From: JBJEFI01 sp051873875
GTDB lineage: Bacteria; Bacillota; Bacilli; Bacillales; Bacillaceae_G
Reading direction: 5' to 3'
Assembly (NCBI GenBank): GCA_051873875.1
Contig: JBJEFI010000049.1
Coordinates: forward strand, 1 to 14,229
DNA length: 14,229 nt
Below the pieces are notes generated by a model. It ran no database searches, was not told the DNA's origin, and was given only the letters and a program-made list of their open reading frames with translations. Positions 5,840-12,343 of the stretch are shown here, piece by piece (positions within the stretch are counted from its first letter, which is position 1; each line of letters opens with the position of its first letter). Position numbers and translations under genes: made by a program.

Positions 5840-6073
5840 ATGACTTGGCTGTACGTTTTATTTTCTGGAATTATCGAAGTACTGTGGATATATGGACTAA
5901 AAGTAGCAAATACGCCGTTACAATGGGCAGGCATTATTATTCTCATTTGCTTTAGTTTTTTCTTTATTATTCAAGCGTCTAAGTAGCTACCAGTAGGAAC
6001 CGTTTATGCTGTCTTTACAGGATTAGGAACGAGTGGTGTTATTATTATTGATATTTTCCTATTTAAAGAAGCC
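5840..6073 (+). pseudogene. Broken small multidrug resistance (SMR) gene, YkkC-like
   Basis: Reading from the ATG at 5840 (AAGGAGG 6 bases upstream) gives MTWLYVLFSGIIEVLWIYGL, with the membrane-embedded Glu14 of SMR proton-coupled exporters. A second helix follows, and then an in-frame TAG at 5984-5986. Beyond it the same frame continues with LPVGTVYAVFTGLGTSGVI and IIDIFLFKE, the conserved SMR loop and third helix. Homology ends near 6073, where unrelated sequence begins, so the fourth helix is missing. SMR proteins such as B. subtilis YkkC (guanidine/drug exporters) are about 105-112 aa, and about 78 codons remain here. No guanidine riboswitch or partner ykkD gene is recognisable around it. 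Two lesions (stop plus truncation) make it a dead gene rather than a sequencing error. Confidence 0.85.
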
Positions 6074-6076
6074 ACC

Positions 6077-6402
6077 CCCCACTTTTTTCCAACTACTTTT
6101 ACATTTAATTTGTAAGCTAATACGTTTGAAGCATCAACACTTTCACCTTTTCCTAAGAAATTTAGGTTAGCTTGAATATCTGCAGTGTTGTTCATTATGA
6201 ATGCTTTATGGTCTTTACCTAAAGAAATTAATCCTTTGTAGTAGTTAAATAAATTACTATATTCTACTTTGCGATTCTAATCAATTTTGTTTACAGAATC
6301 TAGTGCATTATAACTGTTCTGATTAAAGCTTCCATATTTTGAACTAAAGGAACTACATACTGTTTGTCGAAATAAACTATCAAAATTATATTGTTTTTTC
6401 AT
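6077..6402 (-). pseudogene. Fragment of a type I pullulanase, with in-frame stop
   Basis: On the minus strand the frame reads YGSFNQNSYNALDSVNKID, then TAG (6277-6279), then NRKVEYSNLFNYYKGLISLG, KDHKAFIM, ADIQANLNFLGKG and VLAYKL, ending near GKKWG. This is the C-terminal side of the catalytic domain of type I pullulanases (compare the family pattern NSY-x2-PDSINQIDW-x-RK...YYKGLI-LRK). The stop replaces the Trp of QIDW, as expected from TGG to TAG. The fragment lacks the rest of the roughly 700-aa enzyme on both sides. It ends at the broken SMR gene on one side and at the ytr operator on the other. The first part after 6402 (MKKQYNFDSLFRQ) is not convincingly homologous. It is a gene remnant left by deletion or rearrangement. 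Confidence 0.78.
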
Positions 6403-6422
6403 TTTTCCTATGCTAACCTTTA

Positions 6423-6447
6423 AGTGTATTAATACATATAGTACACT
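6423..6447 (+). promoter_or_regulatory. YtrA operator, AGTGTA-N13-TACACT
   Basis: AGTGTA (6423-6428), 13 bases, and TACACT (6442-6447) form the inverted repeat known for B. subtilis YtrA at its own promoter and at ywoB. A TATAGT -10 box (6437-6442) lies inside the operator, with no clear -35, so repressor binding would cover the promoter. It lies 17 bases before the ytrA start. Confidence 0.85.
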
Positions 6448-6464
6448 CAAAGGTGGTGAACAAA

Positions 6465-6845
6465 ATGCTCCAACTTAATATGAAAAGTGCTGTTCCAATC
6501 TGGGAGCAAATTGTCAACGGTGTGAAAGAACAAATCATCATTGGCATTCTTCAACCAAAAGATAAAGTGCTTTCTGTTCGGGAAATGGCTGTCACATTAG
6601 GAGTAAATCCGAATACCGTAAGCAAAGCGTATCAAGAGTTAGAACGCCAAGGTATTATCGAAACATTACGAGGGAAGGGAACTTTTATTGCATCTATTTT
6701 ACCTACAAGTGCAGATGAATCACAGCTACTACAATTAAAAGAAAAAATCCGCTTATTACTTGTTGAAGCCCACTATCTTGGCATCTCAACAGACCAATTC
6801 ATTCCTTTACTTCAAGAAGTAGCGGCTCAATTAGAGGAGGAGTAA
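6465..6845 (+). CDS. ytrA: GntR-family repressor YtrA
   Basis: This 126-aa regulator of the YtrA subfamily is a short GntR protein with one winged helix-turn-helix and a small C-terminal helical dimerisation part. The DNA-binding domain (about residues 8-72) shows VLSVREMAVTLGVNPNTVSKA (recognition helix), then YQELERQGIIETLRGKGTFI (wing). In B. subtilis YtrA represses the ytr operon and is relieved by certain cell-wall antibiotics. The ATG at 6465 has AGGTGG 8 bases upstream. Two GTG codons at 6453 and 6456 overlap that site and are rejected. It is the first gene of the operon, followed after 3 bases by the ATPase, and its operator lies directly upstream, so autorepression is expected. Confidence 0.93.
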   Translation: MLQLNMKSAVPIWEQIVNGVKEQIIIGILQPKDKVLSVREMAVTLGVNPNTVSKAYQELERQGIIETLRGKGTFIASILPTSADESQLLQLKEKIRLLLVEAHYLGISTDQFIPLLQEVAAQLEEE

Positions 6846-6848
6846 ACA

Positions 6849-7727
6849 ATGATTGAAGTAAAAAATATAAACAAAGAAATCAACGGACAATACATTTTAA
6901 AAGATGTCTCTTTTTCATTACAAGAGGGACAAATCGTTGGTTTGTTAGGAAGAAATGGGGCAGGAAAAACGACGCTGTTCCGCACAATGGTAGGCATTCT
7001 TTTACCAGATAACGGCGATGTAACAATTAATGGTCAATCTGCTTATACGAATCCAAGTTCGAAACAACAAATGATTTACGTTCCTGATTATCCTGCTTTT
7101 TTAATGCATTACACAGTTGAAGAATTAATTTCTCTATATAAAGACATTTATCCAAACTTTGACGAAACATTTTTCCGAGAAAAATTAAAACAATACCACT
7201 TACCAAATAGACATATTCGTCATTATTCAAAGGGAATGCAAGCATTGTTTGCTATTTTACTAGCTTTTAGTACAAAGGCCGGTTTCTATTTATTAGATGA
7301 ACCAACAAATGGACTTGATCCAATTATTAAGAAACAAGTCATTCAATTAATGGTAGAACATGTGGCTGAGACAAATTGCACTTTACTTATTTCTTCCCAT
7401 CAATTAGAAGAACTTGAAAAAGTATGTGACACGATGATGTTTATGAAAAATAATACGATTGATTACATTACTTCCCTAGAAGATGCTCGTCATCAATATC
7501 GAAAAATCCAAGTGGCTTATCAAGAAGGTCTTCCTGACATATTAAAGTCGCTACCAAATGTCCATCTTCTTTCCGAGCTTGGGCGTGTCTCTATTTTAAT
7601 GATTGACGATAACATTGATGAAACAGTGCAAGTACTGAAAAACCATTATCCACTTCTACTTGAAGAATTACCATTAACGTTAGAGGAAGTATTTATTAAA
7701 CATTTAGGTGGTGATTATGATGTATAA
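6849..7727 (+). CDS. ytrB: ABC transporter ATP-binding protein YtrB
   Basis: This 292-aa ATPase matches YtrB in length and in operon position. It has Walker A GRNGAGKTT (residues 34-42), a degenerate signature YSKGMQ (126-131) in place of LSGGQ, Walker B FYLLDEP (146-152), D-loop NGLD and His switch His184 in LLISSHQLEEL. The last 80 residues are the extra C-terminal domain common to YtrB-type subunits. GGAGGAG overlaps the end of ytrA, 6 bases before the ATG at 6849. The permease gene starts within its last codons (overlap of 8 bases from 7720), showing translational coupling. It powers the adjoining membrane protein at the cytoplasmic face. The transported substrate is not known; in B. subtilis the operon responds to cell-envelope stress. 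Confidence 0.94.
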   Translation: MIEVKNINKEINGQYILKDVSFSLQEGQIVGLLGRNGAGKTTLFRTMVGILLPDNGDVTINGQSAYTNPSSKQQMIYVPDYPAFLMHYTVEELISLYKDIYPNFDETFFREKLKQYHLPNRHIRHYSKGMQALFAILLAFSTKAGFYLLDEPTNGLDPIIKKQVIQLMVEHVAETNCTLLISSHQLEELEKVCDTMMFMKNNTIDYITSLEDARHQYRKIQVAYQEGLPDILKSLPNVHLLSELGRVSILMIDDNIDETVQVLKNHYPLLLEELPLTLEEVFIKHLGGDYDV

Positions 7728-8712
7728 CAAAGCCCTTTGGAAACATCATTTAAAAAATACGAAAGTCCCATTGATTTTGCTATATATTATTAACTTCTTT
7801 TATGTTGGGCAAGTTTATTTACGACATCAAGAATTAAGTACAAGGCCATCATTTGATCAAGATTTCTCTTTTGGTAGCACAGAAGTCATTGGTGTCATCG
7901 TCTTTTTCACCTTTGGATTAGGTTGCCTATTAGTAGGAACAGAACGAACAAACGGTCAATATGAAGCATTGTTAAGTATGCCTTTCTCAAGACGCCAACT
8001 GTTTTTATCAAAATGGACATTTGGTTTGATCCATTTAGTTAGTTTAACAATTATCAATCAATTTCTATTTACTATTATCTTAAAATCTTTTGAGCATAGT
8101 AAAATGATCCCACTTTCTTTCTTACTTAAAAGTGGCATTTATAATATTTTACTCATTATTACCCTTTTTACAGTCGTCTTTGCAACTGGAGCATTAACGG
8201 GGAATTTTATTGGGCAAGTAGCATTATCTTTCTTTTTCATTTTCTTACCATTCATTGGTTATTTTTGCATAAACAGTATTACCTCTGTTCATAACCTAGT
8301 GAATACGTGGTCTGACCGAGTTATCGACTTCTTCCTTTTTAATGGGGGTTATTCCTTTTATAATTTTTATACTGATAGTCAACTATATAAGCAAGATTTA
8401 GGATCGCCTACTCTGACAAATTGGAGTTCACTTATTGGCTATTTGATTGTCTTTTTCTTAATTGGTTATATTTTTACTCAATCATCGCGTCACGAATATA
8501 ACCAAATGTTTGTTGTTTTTCCGAAAATACGCCCAATTCTCGTTTGGTGTTTCACTATTGTAGTAGCAATTTTTTCTGCCGAGCTGATGAGTAATATTAT
8601 GTGGTCAGAAAATCGAATTGTTCCTTACTATATTGCTCTCATTGTTTTCGGTGGGTTGGCATATTATTTCGGCAATCGAATGGTTCAAACAAAGTATCGT
8701 TTTATTCGATGA
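7720..8712 (+). CDS. ABC transporter permease, YtrC/YtrD-like
   Basis: This 330-aa membrane protein has six or more predicted helices: near residues 16-35, 60-78 (VIGVIVFFTFGLGCLLVG), 105-125, 135-160, 170-190 (LSFFFIFLPFIGYF), 240-255, 270-290 and 300-315. An ERTNGQYEALLSMPFSRRQL segment links helices 2 and 3, typical of ABC-2-like permeases that place an amphipathic coupling helix there. B. subtilis has two paralogues, YtrC and YtrD (about 325-328 aa); only one copy is seen here, so I give no letter. ATGs at 7717 and 7720 are both possible; AGGTGG lies 5 or 8 bases upstream. It overlaps ytrB and is followed 27 bases later by a lipoprotein gene. Confidence 0.88.
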   Translation: MYNKALWKHHLKNTKVPLILLYIINFFYVGQVYLRHQELSTRPSFDQDFSFGSTEVIGVIVFFTFGLGCLLVGTERTNGQYEALLSMPFSRRQLFLSKWTFGLIHLVSLTIINQFLFTIILKSFEHSKMIPLSFLLKSGIYNILLIITLFTVVFATGALTGNFIGQVALSFFFIFLPFIGYFCINSITSVHNLVNTWSDRVIDFFLFNGGYSFYNFYTDSQLYKQDLGSPTLTNWSSLIGYLIVFFLIGYIFTQSSRHEYNQMFVVFPKIRPILVWCFTIVVAIFSAELMSNIMWSENRIVPYYIALIVFGGLAYYFGNRMVQTKYRFIR

Positions 8713-8739
8713 TACAAATCTAGGAGGTTATATAACACC

Positions 8740-9098
8740 ATGAAAAAAATAATCATCACTTTATTGGCAGTAACTATTATTTTTACAGGATGTAGCAACA
8801 AGCAACCCGAAAAAAGCCTTATTAGTCAGCTTCTTTCCTATCAAGATAGCTATGTTGGCGATGCAGGTGCTGTTTCTCACATCATTGGTTTATTACCAGG
8901 AAATGAGTTCACATTAAATGGAATTAGTTTACAAACAACAACTGAACCATATGTTATTTCAGTGGAATATGTAAAAAATGAAGAAAATGAAGCAGACTTT
9001 GCTAAGTTTTGGACAGAAGAAAATACAAAGAAAGTATTATTAAACAATGCTGCTGTGCTATTTTCATTAGTTCAAAACGTTGGTGAAGTTCACTTTAT
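8740..9098 (+). CDS. DUF4825 lipoprotein, 3' end lost in assembly gap
   Basis: This secreted lipoprotein has signal peptide MKKIIITLLAVTIIFTGC (lipobox FTGC, lipidated Cys18). It is followed by a DUF4825 pattern: LLSYQDSYVGDAGAVSHIIGLLPG, then a strand-rich stretch (GISLQTTTEPYVISVEY). AGGAGG lies 8-9 bases before the ATG. Only 119 codons are visible before the run of N at 9099. Since the gap size is unknown, the length of the protein and any genes after it cannot be judged. In the ytr operon the position suggests an extracytoplasmic accessory or sensor-like partner of the transporter. That role is inferred from context, as DUF4825 has no established function. Confidence 0.85.
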
Positions 9099-9198
9099 NN
9101 NNNNNNNNNNNNNNNNNNNNNNNNNNNNNNNNNNNNNNNNNNNNNNNNNNNNNNNNNNNNNNNNNNNNNNNNNNNNNNNNNNNNNNNNNNNNNNNNNN
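9099..9198. other. Assembly gap (100 N)
   Basis: Exactly 100 undetermined bases, the usual placeholder for a gap of unknown length. It removes the end of the lipoprotein gene and probably a terminator shared with ytzC. It could hide further ytr genes. Confidence 0.98.
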
Positions 9199-9206
9199 CT
9201 TTTTTC

Positions 9207-9470
9207 TTAATGTGGCGTAATAATCATTTTATTTTGTAATTGTAATACTTTTAGCTTTGTTCGGTATAATTCGTCCTTATGCTCTGGTATTGCGATTCGT
9301 TCTAATTTATCAAGTTCCATTAACGCTGTGTTCAAAAGTGACTGGGCTTCACTATATTCAATATCGTTATAATGTTCCTGGCGCATGCCAATCATTAATT
9401 GCTCCTCTGCTAAATCAATTGCTTGTTCTGCCATATCAATACACATTTGAATCGCTTCATGATCACCCAT
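9207..9470 (-). CDS. ytzC: YtzC family small protein (DUF2524)
   Basis: This 87-aa, strongly helical cytoplasmic protein has a heptad-like pattern (AIQMCIDMAEQAIDLAEEQL, SLLNTALMELDKLERIA) suggesting a two- or three-helix bundle or coiled coil. It matches the DUF2524 family (B. subtilis YtzC) in length and in its place between the ytr operon and ytqA. Its function is unknown. The ATG at 9470 has GGAGG 7 bases upstream. An ATG six codons earlier precedes that site and is rejected. It is divergent from ytqA and convergent with the ytr operon across the assembly gap. Confidence 0.88.
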   Translation of the reverse strand: MGDHEAIQMCIDMAEQAIDLAEEQLMIGMRQEHYNDIEYSEAQSLLNTALMELDKLERIAIPEHKDELYRTKLKVLQLQNKMIITPH

Positions 9471-9545
9471 GATTTTTCCTCCTGCCATTTAAAAAGATTC
9501 CTCTTTATTTTCTACAATTTTTAAAGGAAATATTCGACAAGAAAG

Positions 9546-9581
9546 GTCAGGTACCAGGTACTTAGGTGACAGGCACCTGAC
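9546..9581. repeat. REP-like imperfect inverted repeat (GTCAGGTACC...GGCACCTGAC)
   Basis: Two 10-base arms, 9546-9555 and 9572-9581, pair with one mismatch around a 16-base centre that contains a further AGGTAC and GGTGACA. The GTGACAGGCACCTGAC-type motif is common as scattered intergenic repeats in Bacillaceae genomes, often linked to REP-associated (Y1-type) transposases. That link is recalled, not tested here. It lies between ytzC and ytqA. Confidence 0.65.
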
Positions 9582-9594
9582 TCTATGCTAAAAT
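9566..9594 (+). promoter_or_regulatory. ytqA promoter, -35 inside the repeat element
   Basis: GTGACA (9566-9571, five of six matches to TTGACA), a 17-base spacer, and TAAAAT (9589-9594) preceded by TGC, an extended -10. The -35 box and most of the spacer belong to the inverted repeat. Confidence 0.7.
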
Positions 9595-9631
9595 ATCCTT
9601 TTGAATCGAAAATAAAAAGGGGGTTTCTGAC

Positions 9632-10591
9632 TTGACTCAGAGCAATCCATTTCCATATACATTAGACAATAAACGTTACCATACGTGGAATTATCATTTA
9701 CGCCAAGAATTTGGCCATAAAGTATTTAAAGTATCCATCGATGCTGGCTTCGACTGTCCAAACCGAGATGGCACAGTTGCCTTTGGTGGATGTACATTTT
9801 GTAGTGCTGCTGGTTCTGGTGATTTTGCTGGAGATCGTGTTGAAGATGTAGTCGTTCAATTCCACAAAATTAAAGACAAAATGCATACAAAATGGAAAGA
9901 TGGAAAATATTTAGGTTATTTCCAAGCTTATACAAATACTCATGCACCTGTTGACGTCCTAAAATCAAAATTCGAACCAATTTTAGAACAAGAAGGTGTA
10001 GTCGGCCTTTCTATCGCTACTCGTCCTGACTGTTTACCAGATGATGTAGTTGACTATTTAGCTGACTTAAACAAACGTACGTATTTATGGGTTGAAATGG
10101 GACTACAAACGGCACATGATAAAACAGGTCGTATTATTAACCGTGCTCACGATTTTGATACCTATGTAGAAGGTGTAGAAAAATTACGTAAGCACGATAT
10201 TCGTATTTGTACCCATATCATTAATGGCTTACCATTAGAAACACCAGAAATGATGATGGAAACAGCACAAAAGGTAGCTCAATTAGATGTACAAGGAATT
10301 AAAATTCACTTATTACACTTATTAAAAGGTACACCGATGGCAAAACAATACGAAAAAGGAATGTTAGAGTTTTTAGATAAAGATGACTATGTGAAACTAG
10401 TTGTTGACCAATTAGAAATCATTCCGCCTGAAATGGTTGTCCACCGTATTACTGGTGATGGACCACCTGATTTATTAATTGGCCCAATGTGGAGCTTAAA
10501 AAAATGGGAAGTATTAAACGAAATTGATGCTGAACTAACACGTCGTAATAGTTATCAAGGTAAGTATTACAAAAAGGATGTGGAAGTATGA
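9632..10591 (+). CDS. ytqA: Radical SAM protein YtqA (TIGR01212 family)
   Basis: This 319-aa radical SAM enzyme has the widely spaced cluster-binding cysteines of this family, Cys42-x11-Cys54-x2-Cys57 (CPNRDGTVAFGGCTFC). They are followed by conserved stretches FQAYTNTHAPVDVLK, GLSIATRPDCLPDD, LWVEMGLQTAHDKT and HIINGLPLETPEMM that build the TIM-barrel-like core. B. subtilis YtqA has been linked (as MnmL) to converting the cmnm5 side chain of tRNA wobble uridine to nm5, upstream of YtqB. I recall this from the literature. The start is TTG at 9632, with AAGGGGG 8 bases before it and no better ATG near the conserved N-terminus. It overlaps ytqB by ATGA, so the pair is coupled. Codon use and length are normal for the family. 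Confidence 0.94.
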   Translation: MTQSNPFPYTLDNKRYHTWNYHLRQEFGHKVFKVSIDAGFDCPNRDGTVAFGGCTFCSAAGSGDFAGDRVEDVVVQFHKIKDKMHTKWKDGKYLGYFQAYTNTHAPVDVLKSKFEPILEQEGVVGLSIATRPDCLPDDVVDYLADLNKRTYLWVEMGLQTAHDKTGRIINRAHDFDTYVEGVEKLRKHDIRICTHIINGLPLETPEMMMETAQKVAQLDVQGIKIHLLHLLKGTPMAKQYEKGMLEFLDKDDYVKLVVDQLEIIPPEMVVHRITGDGPPDLLIGPMWSLKKWEVLNEIDAELTRRNSYQGKYYKKDVEV

Positions 10592-11160
10592 AGTTAGAGC
10601 GCATTCTTCCTTTCGCTCGTACATTGTTAGAACGAGCAACAAAAGAAGGTGACATTGCTATCGATGCAACGATGGGGAATGGACATGATACACTCTTTCT
10701 TGCTAATTTAGTTGGCGAAGCAGGTCATGTTTACGCCTTTGACATTCAATCACAAGCATTGGAAAACACAGCTACTCGTTTAAAAGAAAACAACATTGAA
10801 AATCGAGTTACTCTTCTTCAACAAAGCCATGCAGATGTGAAAAAGGCCGTTGCCGAAAACCATCATCAAAAAGTAACAAGTGCTATCTTTAACCTCGGTT
10901 ATTTACCCGGTGGGGACAAAAGCATCGTCACAAAACCAACTTCTACGATTGAAGCCATTGAAGGATTACTTGATATTATGGCTGTAGAAGGAATCATTGT
11001 CTTAGTCATTTACCACGGTCATGAAGAGGGTGCAATTGAACGAGATGCCCTTCTTGCCTATTTAGAAAAAATAGATCAACAAAAAGTACATGTATTACGT
11101 TACCAATTTATTAATCAAATAAATAATGGACCATTTATTGTTGCATTAGAGAAAAGATAA
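10588..11160 (+). CDS. ytqB: tRNA methyltransferase YtqB (MnmM)
   Basis: This 190-aa Rossmann methyltransferase of the YtqB family (formerly 'rRNA methylase-like') has SAM-binding motif I AIDATMGNGHDT around residues 24-35 and the acidic strand end VYAFDIQ. It also has the family's FNLGYLPGGDKSIVTK stretch near 107-122. YtqB/MnmM adds the methyl group to nm5(s2)U34 of tRNA to give mnm5(s2)U, the step done by the MnmC methylase domain in E. coli. Its ATG overlaps the TGA of ytqA (ATGA), so translation is coupled, which suits consecutive steps on the same tRNA. A ribosome site (AAGGATGTGGAAG) lies in the end of ytqA. A strong terminator follows 5 bases after its stop. Confidence 0.93.
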   Translation: MKLERILPFARTLLERATKEGDIAIDATMGNGHDTLFLANLVGEAGHVYAFDIQSQALENTATRLKENNIENRVTLLQQSHADVKKAVAENHHQKVTSAIFNLGYLPGGDKSIVTKPTSTIEAIEGLLDIMAVEGIIVLVIYHGHEEGAIERDALLAYLEKIDQQKVHVLRYQFINQINNGPFIVALEKR

Positions 11161-11165
11161 ATACA

Positions 11166-11209
11166 AAAGAGGATGAGTAAAGGCGTCAACTTTTTTACTC
11201 ATCCTCTTT
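11166..11209. terminator. Bidirectional terminator between ytqB and the membrane protein gene
   Basis: AAAGAGGATGAGTAAA (11166-11181) pairs perfectly over 16 bp with 11194-11209, around a 12-base loop. T-rich tails are modest on the plus side and better on the minus side (TTTTGTATTTAT). It serves the two converging genes. Confidence 0.9.
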
Positions 11210-11213
11210 CTCA

Positions 11214-11411
11214 TTAGGCTATTGCTACAATTCCATACATGATACAAAAGAGTAAAAGAAAAATCAGTACAATCCCTAATAACAATTCATTTATAATGCT
11301 ATTCCCTATCTTTAAATTTCTAAATAACAAAACAAAATTAAGAAAAAATAACACCCCGATTGATGGAATGATGAAAAACAAAACAAACATTTCTAAACTA
11401 TATTCAAACAC
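11214..11411 (-). CDS. 65-aa two-helix membrane protein
   Basis: This small integral membrane protein has two long hydrophobic segments, MFVLFFIIPSIGVLFFLNFV (about residues 8-27) and ELLLGIVLIFLLLFCIMYGI (about 42-61). They are joined by a short polar loop RNLKIGNSIIN, so it should form a hairpin. It starts with GTG at 11411, supported by a GGGGG ribosome site 9 bases upstream. An inner ATG has none. It ends 5 bases from the shared terminator with ytqB. I recognise no family; small hairpin proteins of this kind occur as toxins, transporter helpers or sporulation proteins, with nothing here to choose between them. Confidence 0.6.
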   Translation of the reverse strand: MFEYSLEMFVLFFIIPSIGVLFFLNFVLLFRNLKIGNSIINELLLGIVLIFLLLFCIMYGIVAIA

Positions 11412-11508
11412 TTTTTTATTCCCCCACCCTTACTTAATCATCTTTATAAAATGTCCTTTGTGACTAAGCAAGTTTACATTTAACATACTATCCATATTCA
11501 ACAAATAA

Positions 11509-11534
11509 AAAATCGCTATTATTTTAGCGATTTT
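11509..11534 (-). terminator. Intrinsic terminator after rpiB and its 3' extension
   Basis: AAAATCGCTA and TAGCGATTTT form a 10-bp stem (11509-11518 with 11525-11534) around a 6-base loop, with further T on the minus strand. It lies 67 bases after the TGA at 11602, so the rpiB transcript includes the whole in-frame extension. Confidence 0.8.
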
Positions 11535-11601
11535 AAATAAAGAAAAAGTGTCTATTTTTATATATTCATATTTTTTCTTATAAAATAATCATCATATTCC
11601 A

Positions 11602-11754
11602 TCATTTTTTATTTAGAGGTCTATAGCCATTTTTCTTTAGAGAGCTAATTCGTTCTGTTGCCTTTGGAATAGCTTTCGTTAAGATAAAGGTAACATCAAA
11701 TGCCATATAAAAATGTTCAAATACTTCCAAAAAGAGAAGAAGTTCTCCCCCCCT
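11602..11754 (-). CDS. Open 50-codon frame after the rpiB stop (possible small gene or gene remnant)
   Basis: After the TAG of rpiB the same frame stays open for 50 codons to TGA at 11602. It reads ...LLLFLEVFEHFYMAFDVTFI then LTKAIPKATERISSLKKNGY and ends RPLNKK. The composition looks protein-like: hydrophobic start, then a basic helix. A purine-rich AGAGGGGGGGAGAA run, which could serve as a ribosome site, lies right at the rpiB stop. However, no ATG, GTG or TTG follows at normal spacing; the nearest are TTG at 11730 and ATG at 11706. It may be a remnant of another gene's end, a small gene with an unusual start, or a read-through extension. The 343 bases between 11411 and 11755 hold nothing else but the terminator. 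Confidence 0.35.
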   Translation of the reverse strand, partial: RGGELLLFLEVFEHFYMAFDVTFILTKAIPKATERISSLKKNGYRPLNKK

Positions 11755-12225
11755 CTAGAGTTCTGACAGTTTCTTTACATGCTTGTCAGCAATTGCTCTT
11801 ACCTTATCTACTCGTAACGTATAACGTTTCTCTTCTGATAAATATGCTGTTGTCATCCATGTTTTTACGATTTCTAATGCAATTGCAGAACCAATGATTT
11901 TTCCACCAATACATAAGACATTTGTATTCGAATGGGAACGAGCTAATGATGCACAAAAAGGGTCTTGGCAAACAGCTGCGTATACATTATCTATTTTATT
12001 GGCAATCATTGCACTTCCATAGCCAACTCCATCAACAAATATTCCCCGTTCTGCCTTCCCTTCTGAAACAGCTAAAGATGCCGGATAAATATAATCTGGT
12101 AAATCACAACTTTCTTCACTATGAGTACCAAAATCTAATACTTCATGTCCTTGACCCTCTAAATAAGCCTTTATTTCATTTTTTAATAAAAATCCAGCAT
12201 GATCATTTGCCATTGCAATTTTCAT
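11755..12225 (-). CDS. RpiB/LacAB-family sugar-phosphate isomerase with altered active site
   Basis: This 156-aa protein belongs to the RpiB/LacA/LacB family, which interconverts aldose and ketose phosphates (ribose-5-P/ribulose-5-P or related sugars). Seen are AMANDHAGFLLKNEI at the N-terminus (phosphate/substrate loop, Asp8-His9), DFGTHSEESCDLPDY, and the anion-hole loop VDGVGYGSAMIANK at about 64-77. RSHSNTNVLCIGGK, with His98, completes the set. E. coli RpiB has a catalytic Cys in the loop (ICGTGVG) and the mycobacterial type has a Glu six residues further on. Here the Cys position is Asp65 and the Glu position is Ser71, so the usual base is absent or replaced. The ATG at 12225 has GGAG 8 bases upstream; a GTG at 12234 overlaps it and is rejected. 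Specificity is open (tetrose-phosphate isomerases also belong here). Confidence 0.85.
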   Translation of the reverse strand: MKIAMANDHAGFLLKNEIKAYLEGQGHEVLDFGTHSEESCDLPDYIYPASLAVSEGKAERGIFVDGVGYGSAMIANKIDNVYAAVCQDPFCASLARSHSNTNVLCIGGKIIGSAIALEIVKTWMTTAYLSEEKRYTLRVDKVRAIADKHVKKLSEL

Positions 12226-12308
12226 TTTATCCACTCCAATTTTTCACTTATTCTTCCCTTTTCTATCTATGAATATCATTATAAAAAATAATAAATTAGT
12301 ATAAAAAA

Positions 12309-12333
12309 GAAACCCTCGTTTAACAAGGATTTC
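12309..12333 (-). terminator. Intrinsic terminator of ytpB
   Basis: On the minus strand GAAATCCTTGT... pairs with ...ACGAGGGTTTC (two G-T pairs, 3-base loop), followed by six T. It lies 11 bases after the ytpB stop. Confidence 0.8.
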
Positions 12334-12343
12334 CTCTATCGTT

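Noticed and set aside
6004..6195. 63-codon minus-strand frame starting MNNTADIQ as an independent gene
   Set aside because: It is the lower part of the pullulanase remnant, continuing into antisense of the SMR pseudogene; homology extends upstream of its ATG.
7027..7245. 72-codon minus-strand frame inside ytrB
   Set aside because: It is a shadow of the ATPase coding region, with no start signal.
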